NCBI RefSeq assembly: GCF_004337985.1
Contig: NC_043741.1
Location: 7,894,819-7,958,818, forward strand
Length of the DNA stretch: 64,000 bases
Source: Pyricularia pennisetigena
Taxonomy: Eukaryota; Ascomycota; Sordariomycetes; Magnaporthales; Pyriculariaceae
Direction: 5' to 3'
The notes below the pieces were generated by a model. It searched no databases. It was not told the DNA's origin and was given only the letters and a program-made list of their open reading frames with translations. Position 1 is the stretch's first letter, and each line of letters opens with the position of its first letter. Shown in pieces: positions 46,453-56,844 of the stretch. Position numbers and translations under genes: made by a program.

Positions 46453-46543
46453 TTTAGTTTCTGATGTGAATGGCATTGAAATTTGGAAGGCAGGGTACCG
46501 GTTGCCATGAGATACTTGACACCTTTTTCTCCCAAGCACGTTC
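46453..46543. repeat. 91-bp direct repeat, copy B
   Basis: Second copy of the repeat at 43320-43410, four mismatches, same orientation. It lies upstream of the GH3 gene. Confidence 0.9.
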
Positions 46544-46753
46544 TCTCTGCATCTGTCCCATTGAGCCGCATGTATCCAAACCCGCCCGGGGTTCCTCTCG
46601 ATGCCAGTCCTGGGGGGCTGAAACACGTGACTGTCTATGTTCCCTGTGGCTTGTTGTAGCTGCCAGCTTGGTGTGCGTAAGAACTTGAAGCAATGAAATT
46701 CAAATACGCGAGGTTTCTTTATCACGGCTGTGACCTTCCTAAGACAGCTGTAG

Positions 46754-47053
46754 CAGGTCAACAACGAACTCGAGTCCAAGTCCGTGGCCGTGGTTATGGA
46801 TGCAGAATGCATTCGCAACCGGGATGGCTTCAGGCTTTTGGTGGATCTGGAGGCCATTGGGAAGCGCCTGGCGCAGCGGTCGGGCGGAAACGGCTCTGTC
46901 TTGGTTCTGGCGGTTTTTGGCACTTCGCCATTTTCCCTGACCAACTTTTTCCGTCCCGAGCATGTTATCAGTACCTGGGAGCCGAAACATGGGCTCCTAC
47001 AGGTTGGAGGCCCTCTGCGTCGTGCGGCCAATGACACCATGCTAGATGCATGA
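46754..47053 (+). pseudogene. unrecognised protein fragment, possible last exon or relic
   Basis: From a possible acceptor (CTGTAG at 46748-46753) an open frame reads QVNNELESKSVAVVMDAECI, then RNRDGFRLLVDLEAIGKRLA and VLVLAVFGTSPFSLTNFF, ending at 47053. Alternating hydrophobic strands and amphipathic helices make this look like real protein, similar in feel to P-loop or Rossmann-type sheets. No upstream exon could be linked: stops precede it and the 91-bp repeat lies close by. It may be the 3' exon of a gene I failed to assemble or a fragment left by rearrangement. Confidence 0.4.
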
Positions 47054-47128
47054 ACAGATTGGTGCTCCAGCCTAGCTAAGACAGTATTTGAACACATAAA
47101 GGGTTTAGGCCAAGAAAGGAAGAGCATA

Positions 47129-48205
47129 ATGGTATTTTCACTTTCCACAGACGAGTTCGCCGCCATGTGGGCACACCTATCACCCATGCTCGGCACGATT
47201 CCCAAGCCCACCCTAGAGAATATAACTTGGCTGGATGATAAAGCCGACAGCGAGATGACCACGATGGCCGCACTTCACGTCGCCAAAGTGCTAAAGGGCC
47301 ACTACCTCGTCCGAATCGATAAGGCAAACATAAGCTATGCCGTGTCTTTCGGCGTCAACGTCAGCCTCGTCGTCAGCAAACTACACCCAAATTTTGGTAT
47401 GGGCTTCGAAATGACCAAGTATTGCAGGGTTTTCCGCGGTGTACTTCCGGTATATCCCCCAGAGCTCAGGATGTTGGTGCAGTTGGCACATGGCAACCAC
47501 AGATGGGCCAACAAAGACATTCGTTTCGCCTGGATCATATCGGCGGCTGGTTGTGACGTAATGGATACTCGGCCGTGTCGGACGCTGGGAGAGGATATCC
47601 GGTGGACGGCGCTTTCGTTGTGTGGATCTATCTATATGCCACATGGGGATATATCCGATCTGTGGACCTATCTAAGGGAAACACCGTCCGTCTCGGGCGT
47701 GTTCGGCCGCATCTGGGACGTGCTCCGTCGGATGGAGCTTATAAATGCCAAGGAGGATAATGGCAAGATGTGGGAGATGAACCCGATCTTGCGTACCTTG
47801 GAGAACCAGGTTTTATCTGCGAACCTTGGGTGGCGCTGTTATTCCGTCTCGGCGGCAGCGCTCTGGGTTAAGGCAAAGCAGACCGATAACGCCTTCTTAC
47901 GGCGGCTGTTTATCCGGATAGGCGCGATAGTTGCCATCGGAATGTCGGGTGTGTCTGTCGTCGACGATTTGCCGGAGCCTGCATTGAATGACATATGGAC
48001 GGCAGTAGAGCCTTTTTGCCTCGGCGGGATGCGCCGAGGCATTATTTGGATTCTGCTGGGGGTTTATGAGCGCAATGCGAACAACAATGCTTTCCGACTT
48101 ACGGGATGGGCGCATGGGGGGCTCTCGGATGACCTAGACCGGTCCGAGCAGTCACGGACTCCTTTAATCACTATCCACCGTGAATGGTTTGTGACGATGG
48201 ATTAG
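47129..48205 (+). CDS. orphan protein, 358 residues, first frame of a two-frame locus
   Basis: An intronless frame starting MVFSLSTDEFAAMWAHLSPM. It is mostly alpha-helical by composition, with no signal peptide, no membrane helix of convincing length and no motif I recognise; noted blocks are HGNHRWANKDIRFAWIISAA and LRRLFIRIGAIVAIGMSG. Codon choice is less biased toward C/G endings than in the housekeeping genes of the window. It overlaps the next frame by 22 nt in a different frame, so the two may be one protein broken by a frameshift. The helical, motif-free nature and lack of introns would suit a structural protein of an RNA mycovirus copied into the genome, but that is inference only. 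Confidence 0.6.
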   Translation: MVFSLSTDEFAAMWAHLSPMLGTIPKPTLENITWLDDKADSEMTTMAALHVAKVLKGHYLVRIDKANISYAVSFGVNVSLVVSKLHPNFGMGFEMTKYCRVFRGVLPVYPPELRMLVQLAHGNHRWANKDIRFAWIISAAGCDVMDTRPCRTLGEDIRWTALSLCGSIYMPHGDISDLWTYLRETPSVSGVFGRIWDVLRRMELINAKEDNGKMWEMNPILRTLENQVLSANLGWRCYSVSAAALWVKAKQTDNAFLRRLFIRIGAIVAIGMSGVSVVDDLPEPALNDIWTAVEPFCLGGMRRGIIWILLGVYERNANNNAFRLTGWAHGGLSDDLDRSEQSRTPLITIHREWFVTMD

Positions 48206-48564
48206 GTGTACTGGCCTTGGAAGGCATATTCGGCCTGGAACCTGCAAAGTACGCTTGGATATCCGATGGAGTGTCCGCCATAAGCCGGAAGGATATGAGT
48301 GCCCTTTACGATGGGATTTATCGTGCTCTGGTGGAGAATCTAGTCGCTCTCGGACCGTCTGGGTCGGCCTCGGATGTGTGTAGCCTGCTCGAGAGAAGCC
48401 AGCCAGTAAAGGTGTGTACCGGTCACTTAATTAACCCCAAGCTACGGACTACGGTAACACTCGGGGTTACTCTCTCTGTGCAGTACGACCTGGCAAGCAG
48501 CTCGCTAATTGCGCATGGGATGACGATTCTTCCGGCCGAGGGTCTTGAAACTATTTTGCGTTAA
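48184..48564 (+). CDS. orphan protein, 126 residues, second overlapping frame
   Basis: Starts at an ATG 22 nt before the stop of the 358-residue frame and runs in another frame: GLEPAKYAWISDGVSAIS, then KDMSALYDGIYRALVENLVA, ending LETILR. Composition resembles the upstream product, so the simplest reading is the C-terminal part of the same protein (together near 480 residues) after one indel. True overlapping genes or programmed frameshifting are alternatives without sequence proof; no obvious slippery heptamer was found by eye. Confidence 0.5.
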   Translation: MVCDDGLGVLALEGIFGLEPAKYAWISDGVSAISRKDMSALYDGIYRALVENLVALGPSGSASDVCSLLERSQPVKVCTGHLINPKLRTTVTLGVTLSVQYDLASSSLIAHGMTILPAEGLETILR

Positions 48565-48719
48565 CTGGCAACATGTGGCGAGTCTCGACGATATGAGATA
48601 GACGATTGCTCTGAATAATAAACAATTGCTTAACCGGCATCCAATATTATGTTATACTATAGTTTGACCGTGAATATAAGTTGCTGAGAATACCTGTCGT
48701 CGAAAGTCGACGGCCGCTC

Positions 48720-49121
48720 TTATAAATATCGTAAGCTTAACGTCAAGTCCCCGAACCGCTGTGTGAATGGCAGAGTGGCAGTTACACGTAAAGCACAATC
48801 TCACAAACTTCGCAATAAATAAGCCGCTTTTGTACCCAATAAACTCCCCAGCGACATGGCTCCTGTGGTTCACCCCCGTTAATATTTCATCGCACCGAAC
48901 CCCATTCATGTTTGGACATTCTTTGGAGCTGCCGCTTCTGTCCTTGCGTATAATAACCAATAAACTAGTCGCCCCAACCGTCTCAATGGAACGGTCTCCA
49001 GCAGCAAGCTTTGCGATTACACGCTATTCCACCCGAGCAGGTAAAAGCCCTTGCAAAACATCTCTGCCCGGAGGAAAAGCTTCAAAAGCTAGTTAGGTTA
49101 GCGGAGGTACCGTAAGCGTGA
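48720..49121 (+). pseudogene. decayed downstream coding tract of the orphan locus
   Basis: Three plus-strand frames carry short protein-like blocks broken by stops: YFIAPNPIHVWTFFGAAASV around 48880-48950, and AIPPEQVKALAKHLCPEEKL near 49023-49082 ending before a stop at about 49119-49121. Together they look like a further coding region degraded by point changes and indels. Whether it belongs to the same ancestral protein as the two frames upstream is unknown. Confidence 0.4.
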
Positions 49122-49954
49122 AGCCCTATTATCATGGTTAATATTAACACCCACGACGCAAATTATAATGTAGGACCCTGCGAAATACTATCGTAAACCA
49201 GTACAGCAGTGCGACCGCCACTCCAAATACGGCTCCGTCATGCGACCGACGACGCTATCCACGGCGTGCCATTCAGCACGACTACACCTCTCCTACGAGA
49301 AATCCCACCAAAGCACCGGGGATAACCGAGCATACCAGCCATGCCCCGAGCGACTATGAAGCCGTGCTGTTTGTATCGGTAAACCATCACCGCCTTAACC
49401 ACGCAGCCCGGAGTGCCATTTACTCCTAGACCGGCATGTATACGAGCTGCGAACATACAATTCTTCGGAAAGGGTGACGCACGCATGTGTTAAAAGGGAA
49501 GGTGGATATTGTCGCTGGTCGCCAGAGGCACTTATGTGCTGCAAACAACTGATATTGTGGCGGACAAAGGGCGTTTTAATGCCAATGAGGCTTCTGATGC
49601 TGCCAATAGTGTGCCTTTCAAACTGACGAGCAAGAGCCAAGAGCAAATACAGGCACTATATATGTCAGCCACACGCATCTATCGCTTCAAACAACCCCTG
49701 AGGTGTATCAAAGTGTTGTAGCATGTTTAAACTTTAAACGTGGGCCGTAAGCTCTGCCCTCAGGTTGGGGCAGTCTAATATCTCAATATCACGTGCACCA
49801 AGTGTTTGCCCTCTGAGCAGCCTCCCAATACTGGCCAACAGGTAGCCATGGGAGCAGTTTAGGGGGTTTTAAGCACCTATAAGTTAATTCCAGTTGGGGC
49901 GGCAGCACTTTTGGGTAAACGTCCGTGCACGAGGCCCACAGACCAGGTGATTAT
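49122..49954. other. intergenic up to solo LTR
   Basis: No gene supported. Normal composition continues to the solo LTR at 49955. Confidence 0.45.
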
Positions 49955-50120
49955 TGACGCACACGAACGTACACGTGCAGTCTGCATGAGTGGTAGGAGA
50001 GCCATGTATTCAGGTAGGGTGCGCTATCTAGGCTAACGAGCGTGGCAGCGCTTTTATGGTGTGCACAGCGCTGACTAAGCTCCTCTGGTCATGTGATGCC
50101 AAGATCTATCTACTGCAACA
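49955..50120 (-). mobile_element. solo copia LTR, 166 bp, inverted
   Basis: Reverse complement of the copia LTR at 33360 and 41236. Starts TGACGCACACGAACG and ends CTACTGCAACA. It is flanked by ATTAT on both sides (49950-49954 and 50121-50125), a perfect 5-bp target duplication. The copy lacks the RIP-type changes seen in the full element and differs from the others at only two places of its own. Confidence 0.93.
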
Positions 50121-50125
50121 ATTAT

Positions 50126-50471
50126 TAACGTCGGGTACCCCCTGATGGCCACCCCCCCTGTTGGCCACCCAAAAATAACAACACTTTTATTTTTATCCTC
50201 CAACTTCTATTATAAATATCTCGACGAATTTTTCACTTTTGGACTTACTTTTTTCTAATCTTAACTCTCCATTTTCCAATAAAATATCATACGAAAATCA
50301 GCTTATTTCCGCCATTAAAAACGTTAATAATGGCGAATAAATTGCAAAAACCTCCCGAAAATAGGTTATACCTAAAAATACACTTCGTTATCGTTTTGAA
50401 GGCTTTTAACCTTATAAAAAAGCACAAAACCCTTTTTAAAGGCTTTTTATTAAATAGGAAATATATTTAAT
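50126..50471. other. AT-rich sequence, start of repeat compartment
   Basis: Composition drops sharply after the solo LTR. It reads as mutated repeat sequence without an identifiable remnant. Confidence 0.4.
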
Positions 50472-51580
50472 TGTTATAGGGTAATCCAACGGCCTCGGGA
50501 CCGTTAAATATCCTTATTAATGATATTACTAACGCTAAAGGGAGAAAAAAAGGAAGGATATATATATCCGGGTCGTGGTAATATTTTTCCCTTTTATATA
50601 TTATCCTTAACCCGCTCCTACATTTTGTTACGCAAGAGTGCTATATATACGAATCCAGGTTATAACCCGTATTCGCCCGTCCCTTTTCAAATATAATCCC
50701 AATTTGGAGGTATAGGAATAATAAAATAAACGCGTACCTTTTTCCTAATTTCCGTCCCGTTATCGCCGCGGTTTTAATATAATATATTCCGGGTATTGGT
50801 ATTTATTATAACCTACCCGTCCATTATTTTGGGCGGTGTAAATCCGTGGTCGGGTTTTGCCCGTTTACCCCTGGGTATAATTGTATCGCGAATTTTCCAT
50901 CGTATTATCCGTTTGCGGGCGTTTGTCGTGGTTTACCTTTTTTTCATTTTGGGCGGTATAGGTCCGTGGTCGGGTTTTATTTTGTTGCCTTTGGTTACGG
51001 TTATATTATGGTATTTTAATCGTATTTTCCATTTACGGGCGTTTATCATAATTTATCCGCCTTTTACTTCGGGCAGTATGGGTTTACTTATTCATTAATA
51101 TAACTTTTTTTCCCGTAATGGTCGCGGTTCTTACCTTTCGCATTTTTCCCGCGTTATTGTCCTGATTTTTTATACCAATTTTTTTTCGACCAAAATTATT
51201 TTCGTATTTCCAATTTTTTTCGTCCCCGTTTTTCCCTTTTTCGTTATTTTATCGACTTTTCCCGTTAACCATCGCCGCGTCCCTTTGTCGGTATTACCTT
51301 TATTTTATTTATTTTTGCATCTCCTTTGTCCTTATTTATTATTCGCATCGTTATTTATCGCTATTAATTCGTTACCAATATATCCCGGGATCTGACTTTT
51401 TCAGTCGCATCCCCAATAATGTTGAAATAAACTAATGTTAGTGGTAAAAATTACCGATTTACCAACCGTGGTGGTTAATTATTTTCGTCGTATAACGATA
51501 ATAAACGTATAATTGTAAATTGTATCGATTTAATACCGGTTAAATGATATCGTTAATTTATATTCGCAACATTTTCGTGT
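50472..51580 (+). repeat. dispersed repeat copy L (LTR-like), about 1.1 kb
   Basis: Starts TGTTATAGGGTAATCCAACG. It matches 57771-58690 in the same orientation with many transitions. Shared blocks include CCGGGTCGTGGTAAT, AACCCGTATTCGCCCGTCCC-type sequence and TTAATTATTTTCGTCGTATAA. The spacing of 6.2 kb and the TG start suggest LTRs of one element, but I found no matching CA end or target duplication. Confidence 0.65.
50831..51110 (+). repeat. 120-bp tandem repeat, two units plus part of a third
   Basis: The segment GGGCGGTRTARRTCCGTGG recurs at 50831 and 50951 and, more diverged (GGGCAG), at 51071, exactly 120 bp apart. The matching copy R has starts at 58063 and 58183 only. Confidence 0.85.
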
Positions 51581-52011
51581 TATGACCAGACAGTTGGGTC
51601 GGTACCAGTGAGGCCAGGCGGGGTTACACCCCTCCTAACGACACTTAATTAGAGAAAACACCGACCGATAGGAAATAGGTTTATATAAAGAAGGGATTAC
51701 GTAACCCCACGTAACCGCCAAAAAACGATATAATTAATATATTACATATTAATTATAGCAAAACGAGTGATATGCTGGTTTTAGAATATATTACACATAT
51801 TACGTTTAGGATAACGGACTATATAAGGACACGTTTATTACCATATAAATGGATTCGATTTTAGGATTATTAAGCAGTAATTAATTTTATATTTTAATTA
51901 ACCTTAATATTTACTTAAAAACGATTATTATTTTTCCCCAATTACTAAAAACCCCAATTATCCAATCAAAACGTTCAATTGCTTTAACCAACTATATTTT
52001 ACCCTAAAAAC
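51581..52011. other. AT-rich interior, no identifiable coding remnant
   Basis: Sequence between repeat copy L and the tRNA-like LTR fragment. No domain recognised. Confidence 0.4.
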
Positions 52012-52531
52012 TGTGAACATGGGTAGCGGAGGGCTGATTCTATTAGCCACCATGCATTATCTTATAACGGCTAGCACGGGCTAATTTTATTAGTCACCCT
52101 GCATCAAATAAATAAATAAATAACAAACAAAACATATACGCGTTTATATACACAAAGCTTTATATATCACGTTTTTGTTTATAGTTTTAACAATAAAACA
52201 AATACGTCATATATAATCTAGCTTAATGGTATAATGCACGTACCATAATCTATATCATATATACGTTGTTAAAATGCGTGAGTTCGAATCCCATTGTGGT
52301 CGCAGATTTTCTGTGCATGCATAAGCACAATAGGCCGTTAGGCTCAATGGGCCGTTAAGCTCAATAGGTCGGCAGGTTAATTATATGAATAAGGCCAAAT
52401 TATGTGACGTAACCCCGTATTCCCGACATCCGGATCGAAGATCTGCACCTACGGATTCGAACACGTAATTCACAACTTAGCCTTAGATTTATCACTTTTT
52501 ATAACCTTTATCAATTTAACGATTTAACGGA
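52012..52531 (+). mobile_element. truncated copy of the 664-bp LTR-like element with tRNA-like core
   Basis: Starts TGTGAACATGG and follows the reverse complement of 58975-59638 for about 520 bp, with many RIP-type transitions. It stops where a hairpin-rich module begins at 52532. The tRNA-like A and B boxes (near 52223 and 52285) are each damaged by a G-to-A change. Confidence 0.8.
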
Positions 52532-52782
52532 TAGTTTTAGGGCTTATCCCTGAAGCCCAAAGCTCCACAATTGATTTACTCCGTTCGTTTCGCTCCATTT
52601 CGTAGCTTAATTGCGGTTTTGCAATGTATTTGTGGGTCCATCCAAAAAACGCTTTGGTTTAGGTTTGAGGACAATTTGTCGATTTTCGCCGTTTATAGCG
52701 GTATTTTTGGCATTTTTGCGACCAAAACTCCTTTATTATTCCACAATTACGCAAAATATCGAAAAAAACATCGTTGAAAATA
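52532..52782 (+). repeat. hairpin-rich repeat module, copy 1
   Basis: Begins TAGTTTTAGGGCTTATCCC (the clean copy has TAGTCTCAGGGCTTA) and matches the reverse complement of 63591-63842 to its end near CGTTGAAAATA. The first 139 nt are hairpin-rich; then comes TTTGTCGATTTTCGCC and the 15-mer CCGTTTATAGCGGTA. It abuts and seems to interrupt the LTR fragment to its left. Confidence 0.8.
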
Positions 52783-52884
52783 AGAATTAGTAAACCTTTT
52801 TTATAAACCCAAAATCTTTTGCACCCGGTACGCCAATTAAAAATGAGATATAGCCCGTTTTTATCCGTTTATGGCGGTATTTCT

Positions 52885-53290
52885 ATTATAAACGTATAAA
52901 TATTATCGACCCATTTCGTATTTTAACAATAAAAATTATAATCCCTTAAAATTTATATGTAAAAAATTGTAAAAACGAAAGGAATTTTTACATATAAATT
53001 TTAATCCAAATAACGCAAAATTATTTATTTTATAATCCGTATGGGGTAGATTCTATTTGATATATTATACGACCACCTATAAATACCATTAATACCCATT
53101 TCCCATTTTACTAATAACGATTATAATTTGTTAAAATATATATAAAGAAAATCGCAAAAGCGAAAGGAATTTTAACATAAAAATTTAATATAAATAACGC
53201 AAAACTATTAACTTTACAATCCGTGTAAAGTATATATTATATAATACGTTATATATTCACCCATTTAAAAAACCATTATTTCCGCAAATT
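52885..53290. repeat. 185-bp tandem duplication
   Basis: CGAAAGGAAT occurs at 52976 and 53161, and the flanking words (ATTATAATCCC.. / ATTATAATTTG.., AATAACGCAAAA, TACAATCCGT) repeat at the same 185-bp offset. Two diverged units and part of a third can be followed. Confidence 0.75.
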
Positions 53291-56200
53291 TTGATATATT
53301 CGTATTAAATTGCATATATATAATATCCGGAAATACGCCTATATATATTTCGCTTTCCCATTAAATCGACGCAATTTTTCGCAGTTCCAATCCCGCATAC
53401 GCGGCGGCAAATACCTTTTCCGACGTACACATTTTCCCGGAATTATGCGCTAAAACCAAAATTTTAAATTATTTAAACCTATAATATAAATTCGTTTTTT
53501 AGCTGATACATGGTTTTTAAACTTCTATAAACCTTTTATTATTCCTGCACGAATTTTACATTATAATTGTATGCAGTATATATACCGGGTTTTATATAAT
53601 ATAAAAATGATATTTTGCTAATAAAAACTGGGTACGGCAAAAATATAGTATTGCAAATTATTTCGGTTATTCGCAATAATAATATTATTATCCCAATAAT
53701 CCTATTAAATAAATTAGGGTAGAAGTAGTGGCGTAATATATAACGTTATCCCGCCGCGAACCCCAAATTAATCGACCAATTTATTTTAAACGTAAATATA
53801 AAAATGCGGTTTTTATTATTAAAACAAATTTTATTTGGTATAACCTTTTTTAAAACCCGTAAACCGCTTATAAATATACGTATATTGTTTTAAACCCGGA
53901 ATAAACCACCAATTACTAATTTCCTTTAATTTTTTCAAAACCCTATATTCCACCAACGTATTTTTTTGTTTATTATTAATAAATTTTACATGGTTTTATA
54001 ATAAATTCTTTTTTACAAAATCGTTTTTTATACTGCGCTTGGTCCGGGCAGCTATACTAATAATTGTACCTATATTCAGGTATACCATAAGTTTTACAAC
54101 AAAAATTGAAATTTACGTTTTTAATTAATTATATTATAAAGAAATAGTACGTTTTGTTAAAACGTTTTTCGACCGACCCGAAATTACGATTATAATAAAA
54201 TATTTGGAACGTAAAACCCCAATTAACAATTATTGGCGTTTTTTATTCCTAATAGGGAATATTATACGATTATCCGCCACCCGTATTTCCAAAATTATTA
54301 TATATATAAATATTAGGAACCGTATTATCCCAATACGCCAATTCCTAATAGAATACCTCGTATTTAGGAAATTTATTAGAAAAAACGCAATTAATATAAT
54401 TATCCGATACAATATATTTATATTTAAAATCGATAAAATCAAAATTTACGCAAAATTTCTCAAACCGGATTTTAAAATTCGTTTTATATTTTCCATTTTA
54501 TTTTTGGGTGTAGGTATAAATATACCTAATATGGAATTTTTAATGTAATACGGTGCGTCAATATTAAACGACCCCGCAAATTTATGGCAAAAATTCGGAT
54601 AAACCGCACGCGGGCCTAACCGTACAAAAACCGTATATATTTTCTGCTTTATTGGTATTTTTATACGCAGGGGTCCATCGTTAGATATAAATTAACCAGG
54701 CCCAGATTATAAATTAAATTAACCAAATAACCCGTAATATAACGAAAGAAAACGTGAAAGGTTTACAAATTATTGATTAAAATATTTCAACGTATTTACA
54801 AATGCGGTTATCTTTTATGAATTTTTTACGGGTCGCTAATTTTAATTTAAACGATAATAACCGGGCAAAAGCGTCGGAAATACTATAAACCGGTTTTTTG
54901 GGTATATTCGAACCACGCGTTCCGCCCCATTGGACAAAGTAAAAAATAATAAATAGGAAAAAATTAAAAAAGGAAACGTTAAATATGCAAATTTTCGCTA
55001 ACGTTCAATATTTTCGATAAATGAGATTAGATTTTATATAGGAAACGAATCCATTTTTTACAATAAATTAATTTAAAAATTATTGCAACGCCTGCGTATA
55101 CCAGATTGGAGTTTTAGCCGTATTACCCCTTAAAAACCCGGCAATTAAAGTACCTAAGAAAAAGTTTTAAAAAAGGTTATATATTTAAATAGTTGGACAA
55201 ATAGGGTACCAATTTTGCAATAATTATTTTTTTCCCAAGCCCGCGGCGGTTATACGACCTTTTATCCCAGTTAATATTATTTAAACCAATAACTTTTAAT
55301 ATTATTAAAAATTCGTCCATTTCTATAACCGGGAATGGAGGAAAAATGATTTACTGGAAAATATTCCAAATTTACAATTAATTAAATAATTTAAAAAGTA
55401 TGACGATTATTTTATTATTTAATTTCAAGTAATTTACGAAAATGGGATACGAAACTACGCTTTCTATTTATGTAAATAATAAAAAAAAGGCGGCGGAATC
55501 AAAATACGGTGGTATTTTAGGAAACGATAAATGTATTTCATAATTATTTAGGAAAACAAATTAATAAACGCCGACGAACGATTTAAAAAGTATTATAATT
55601 ATAGGTTAAAATACTGGTTAACGTTAACGGTTGTAAAAATATTTAATATAGCAACGCTTGTAAATTTATAACCCAAAAGCTAAAAAACGAGTAAAGTTAA
55701 ATTTTAATTAAATTAAATAACGTACCCTGGATTATAAAAAGGTCGACCGACGAAAAAGGCGACGCAAAATTGGACTAATTGGGGGTTAAGGATTATTAAA
55801 TAGCGCAAACTATATATTTGTTAAATATTAAATACCCAATTAACGGTTTAAATAAAACGACCAAATATTAAATAATAATAATTACTACGTAAATTAAAAA
55901 CCTGGATTATATATAAACTGGTACAGCGTAATGGTACCCCGATTAAAAATAAAAAAGTTTTATATTGCGAATTGTAATAACCGTTACGATTAAATTCGGG
56001 AAATTTTGGCGTTTCCATTAAATTTTATTTTATTAGCAAAAAGCCTTGTACGGAAGCCCAACTATAAATACGTCCTTTTTTTATTAGTTTTTTTTCCTTT
56101 TTTTACAATAAAAACATTTTTCCCGGCCGATTGATAAAAAATTGTAACGATTAAACCAGCGTTTAATTTTCAACTAATAAACGTTATAATTGTTATAATC

Positions 56201-56756
56201 GCAAAATTGCCTGAGCAAATATTGCATATATATTCGTTAAAAAACCTAATTAAAGCATTTTTAATTGGATAAAACTATTTATACTTTACCCACCCAAATA
56301 TGCAGTAACCCAAACGTAACGAAAATAAATTATAATTGACGCCTTTGCATCGCAAGGGTACCCCCTACCCGGTCAGGTCCGGGGCAGATTAATTAATTTT
56401 ATTATAATAATAGTTACGATAATTGCTTTAATTCGCCAAAAACCATAACAATTATTACAATTACGGTCCTTTATTACCATAATTCCTAAGAAACGCCAAA
56501 AAGGCAAAATTTCCGCCTAAACCACCACCAAATTTACGTTGGGACATATACCCAATAATATTAAATTATTTCCCAATTTAATTATTATACCATAAAAAGG
56601 AACCCTAATAAAAAAGTAAACCAATATTATAAAAATTTGGAAAATTACGACGCGGATATTGCAATTATTTTAAAATTAAATTTTATACGGTTGGACCGTT
56701 TTATATTACAAAATTATTTGGATGTAACCGGAATCCTTTTAAAATTTCCCCCCATT
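53291..56756. other. RIP-degraded AT-rich interior, coding capacity not recovered
   Basis: Long mutated stretch with stops in all frames. A 114-residue frame at 54204-54548 is rich in Ile, Asn and Lys as expected from AT-rich sequence and has no motif. I could not identify polymerase, integrase or transposase signatures on either strand. Confidence 0.45.
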
Positions 56757-56758
56757 CC

Positions 56759-56843
<85 letters not shown>

Positions 56844-56844
56844 T
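56757..56844. repeat. (AAT)n microsatellite, about 28 units
   Basis: Pure AAT/ATA array of some 85 bp. Read on the plus strand it gives polyasparagine and is followed after a stop by a frame with repeated NNTDMD and PAPV words, suggesting an ancestral repetitive protein. Confidence 0.95.

Noticed and set aside
46441..47262. 273-codon minus-strand frame
   Set aside because: It runs through the 91-bp repeat and antisense to better plus-strand coding signals; no motif or signal peptide.
48184..48205. Programmed frameshift or stop-restart between the two orphan frames
   Set aside because: The 22-nt overlap is compatible, but I found no slippery heptamer or defined AUGA-type junction; a simple indel is the plainer explanation.
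50831..51110. CRISPR array from regularly spaced repeats
   Set aside because: Units are contiguous 120-bp tandem copies without spacers, in a eukaryotic genome.
52532..52782. Helitron end (hairpin near terminus)
   Set aside because: The CAGGG/CCCTG hairpin recalls a Helitron 3' end, but the nearby tetranucleotide is not CTRR and no 5' TC end or A-T insertion site could be shown.
54204..54548. 114-codon frame as a real gene
   Set aside because: Composition is what AT-rich mutated DNA gives by chance (Ile, Asn, Lys); no motif on either strand.
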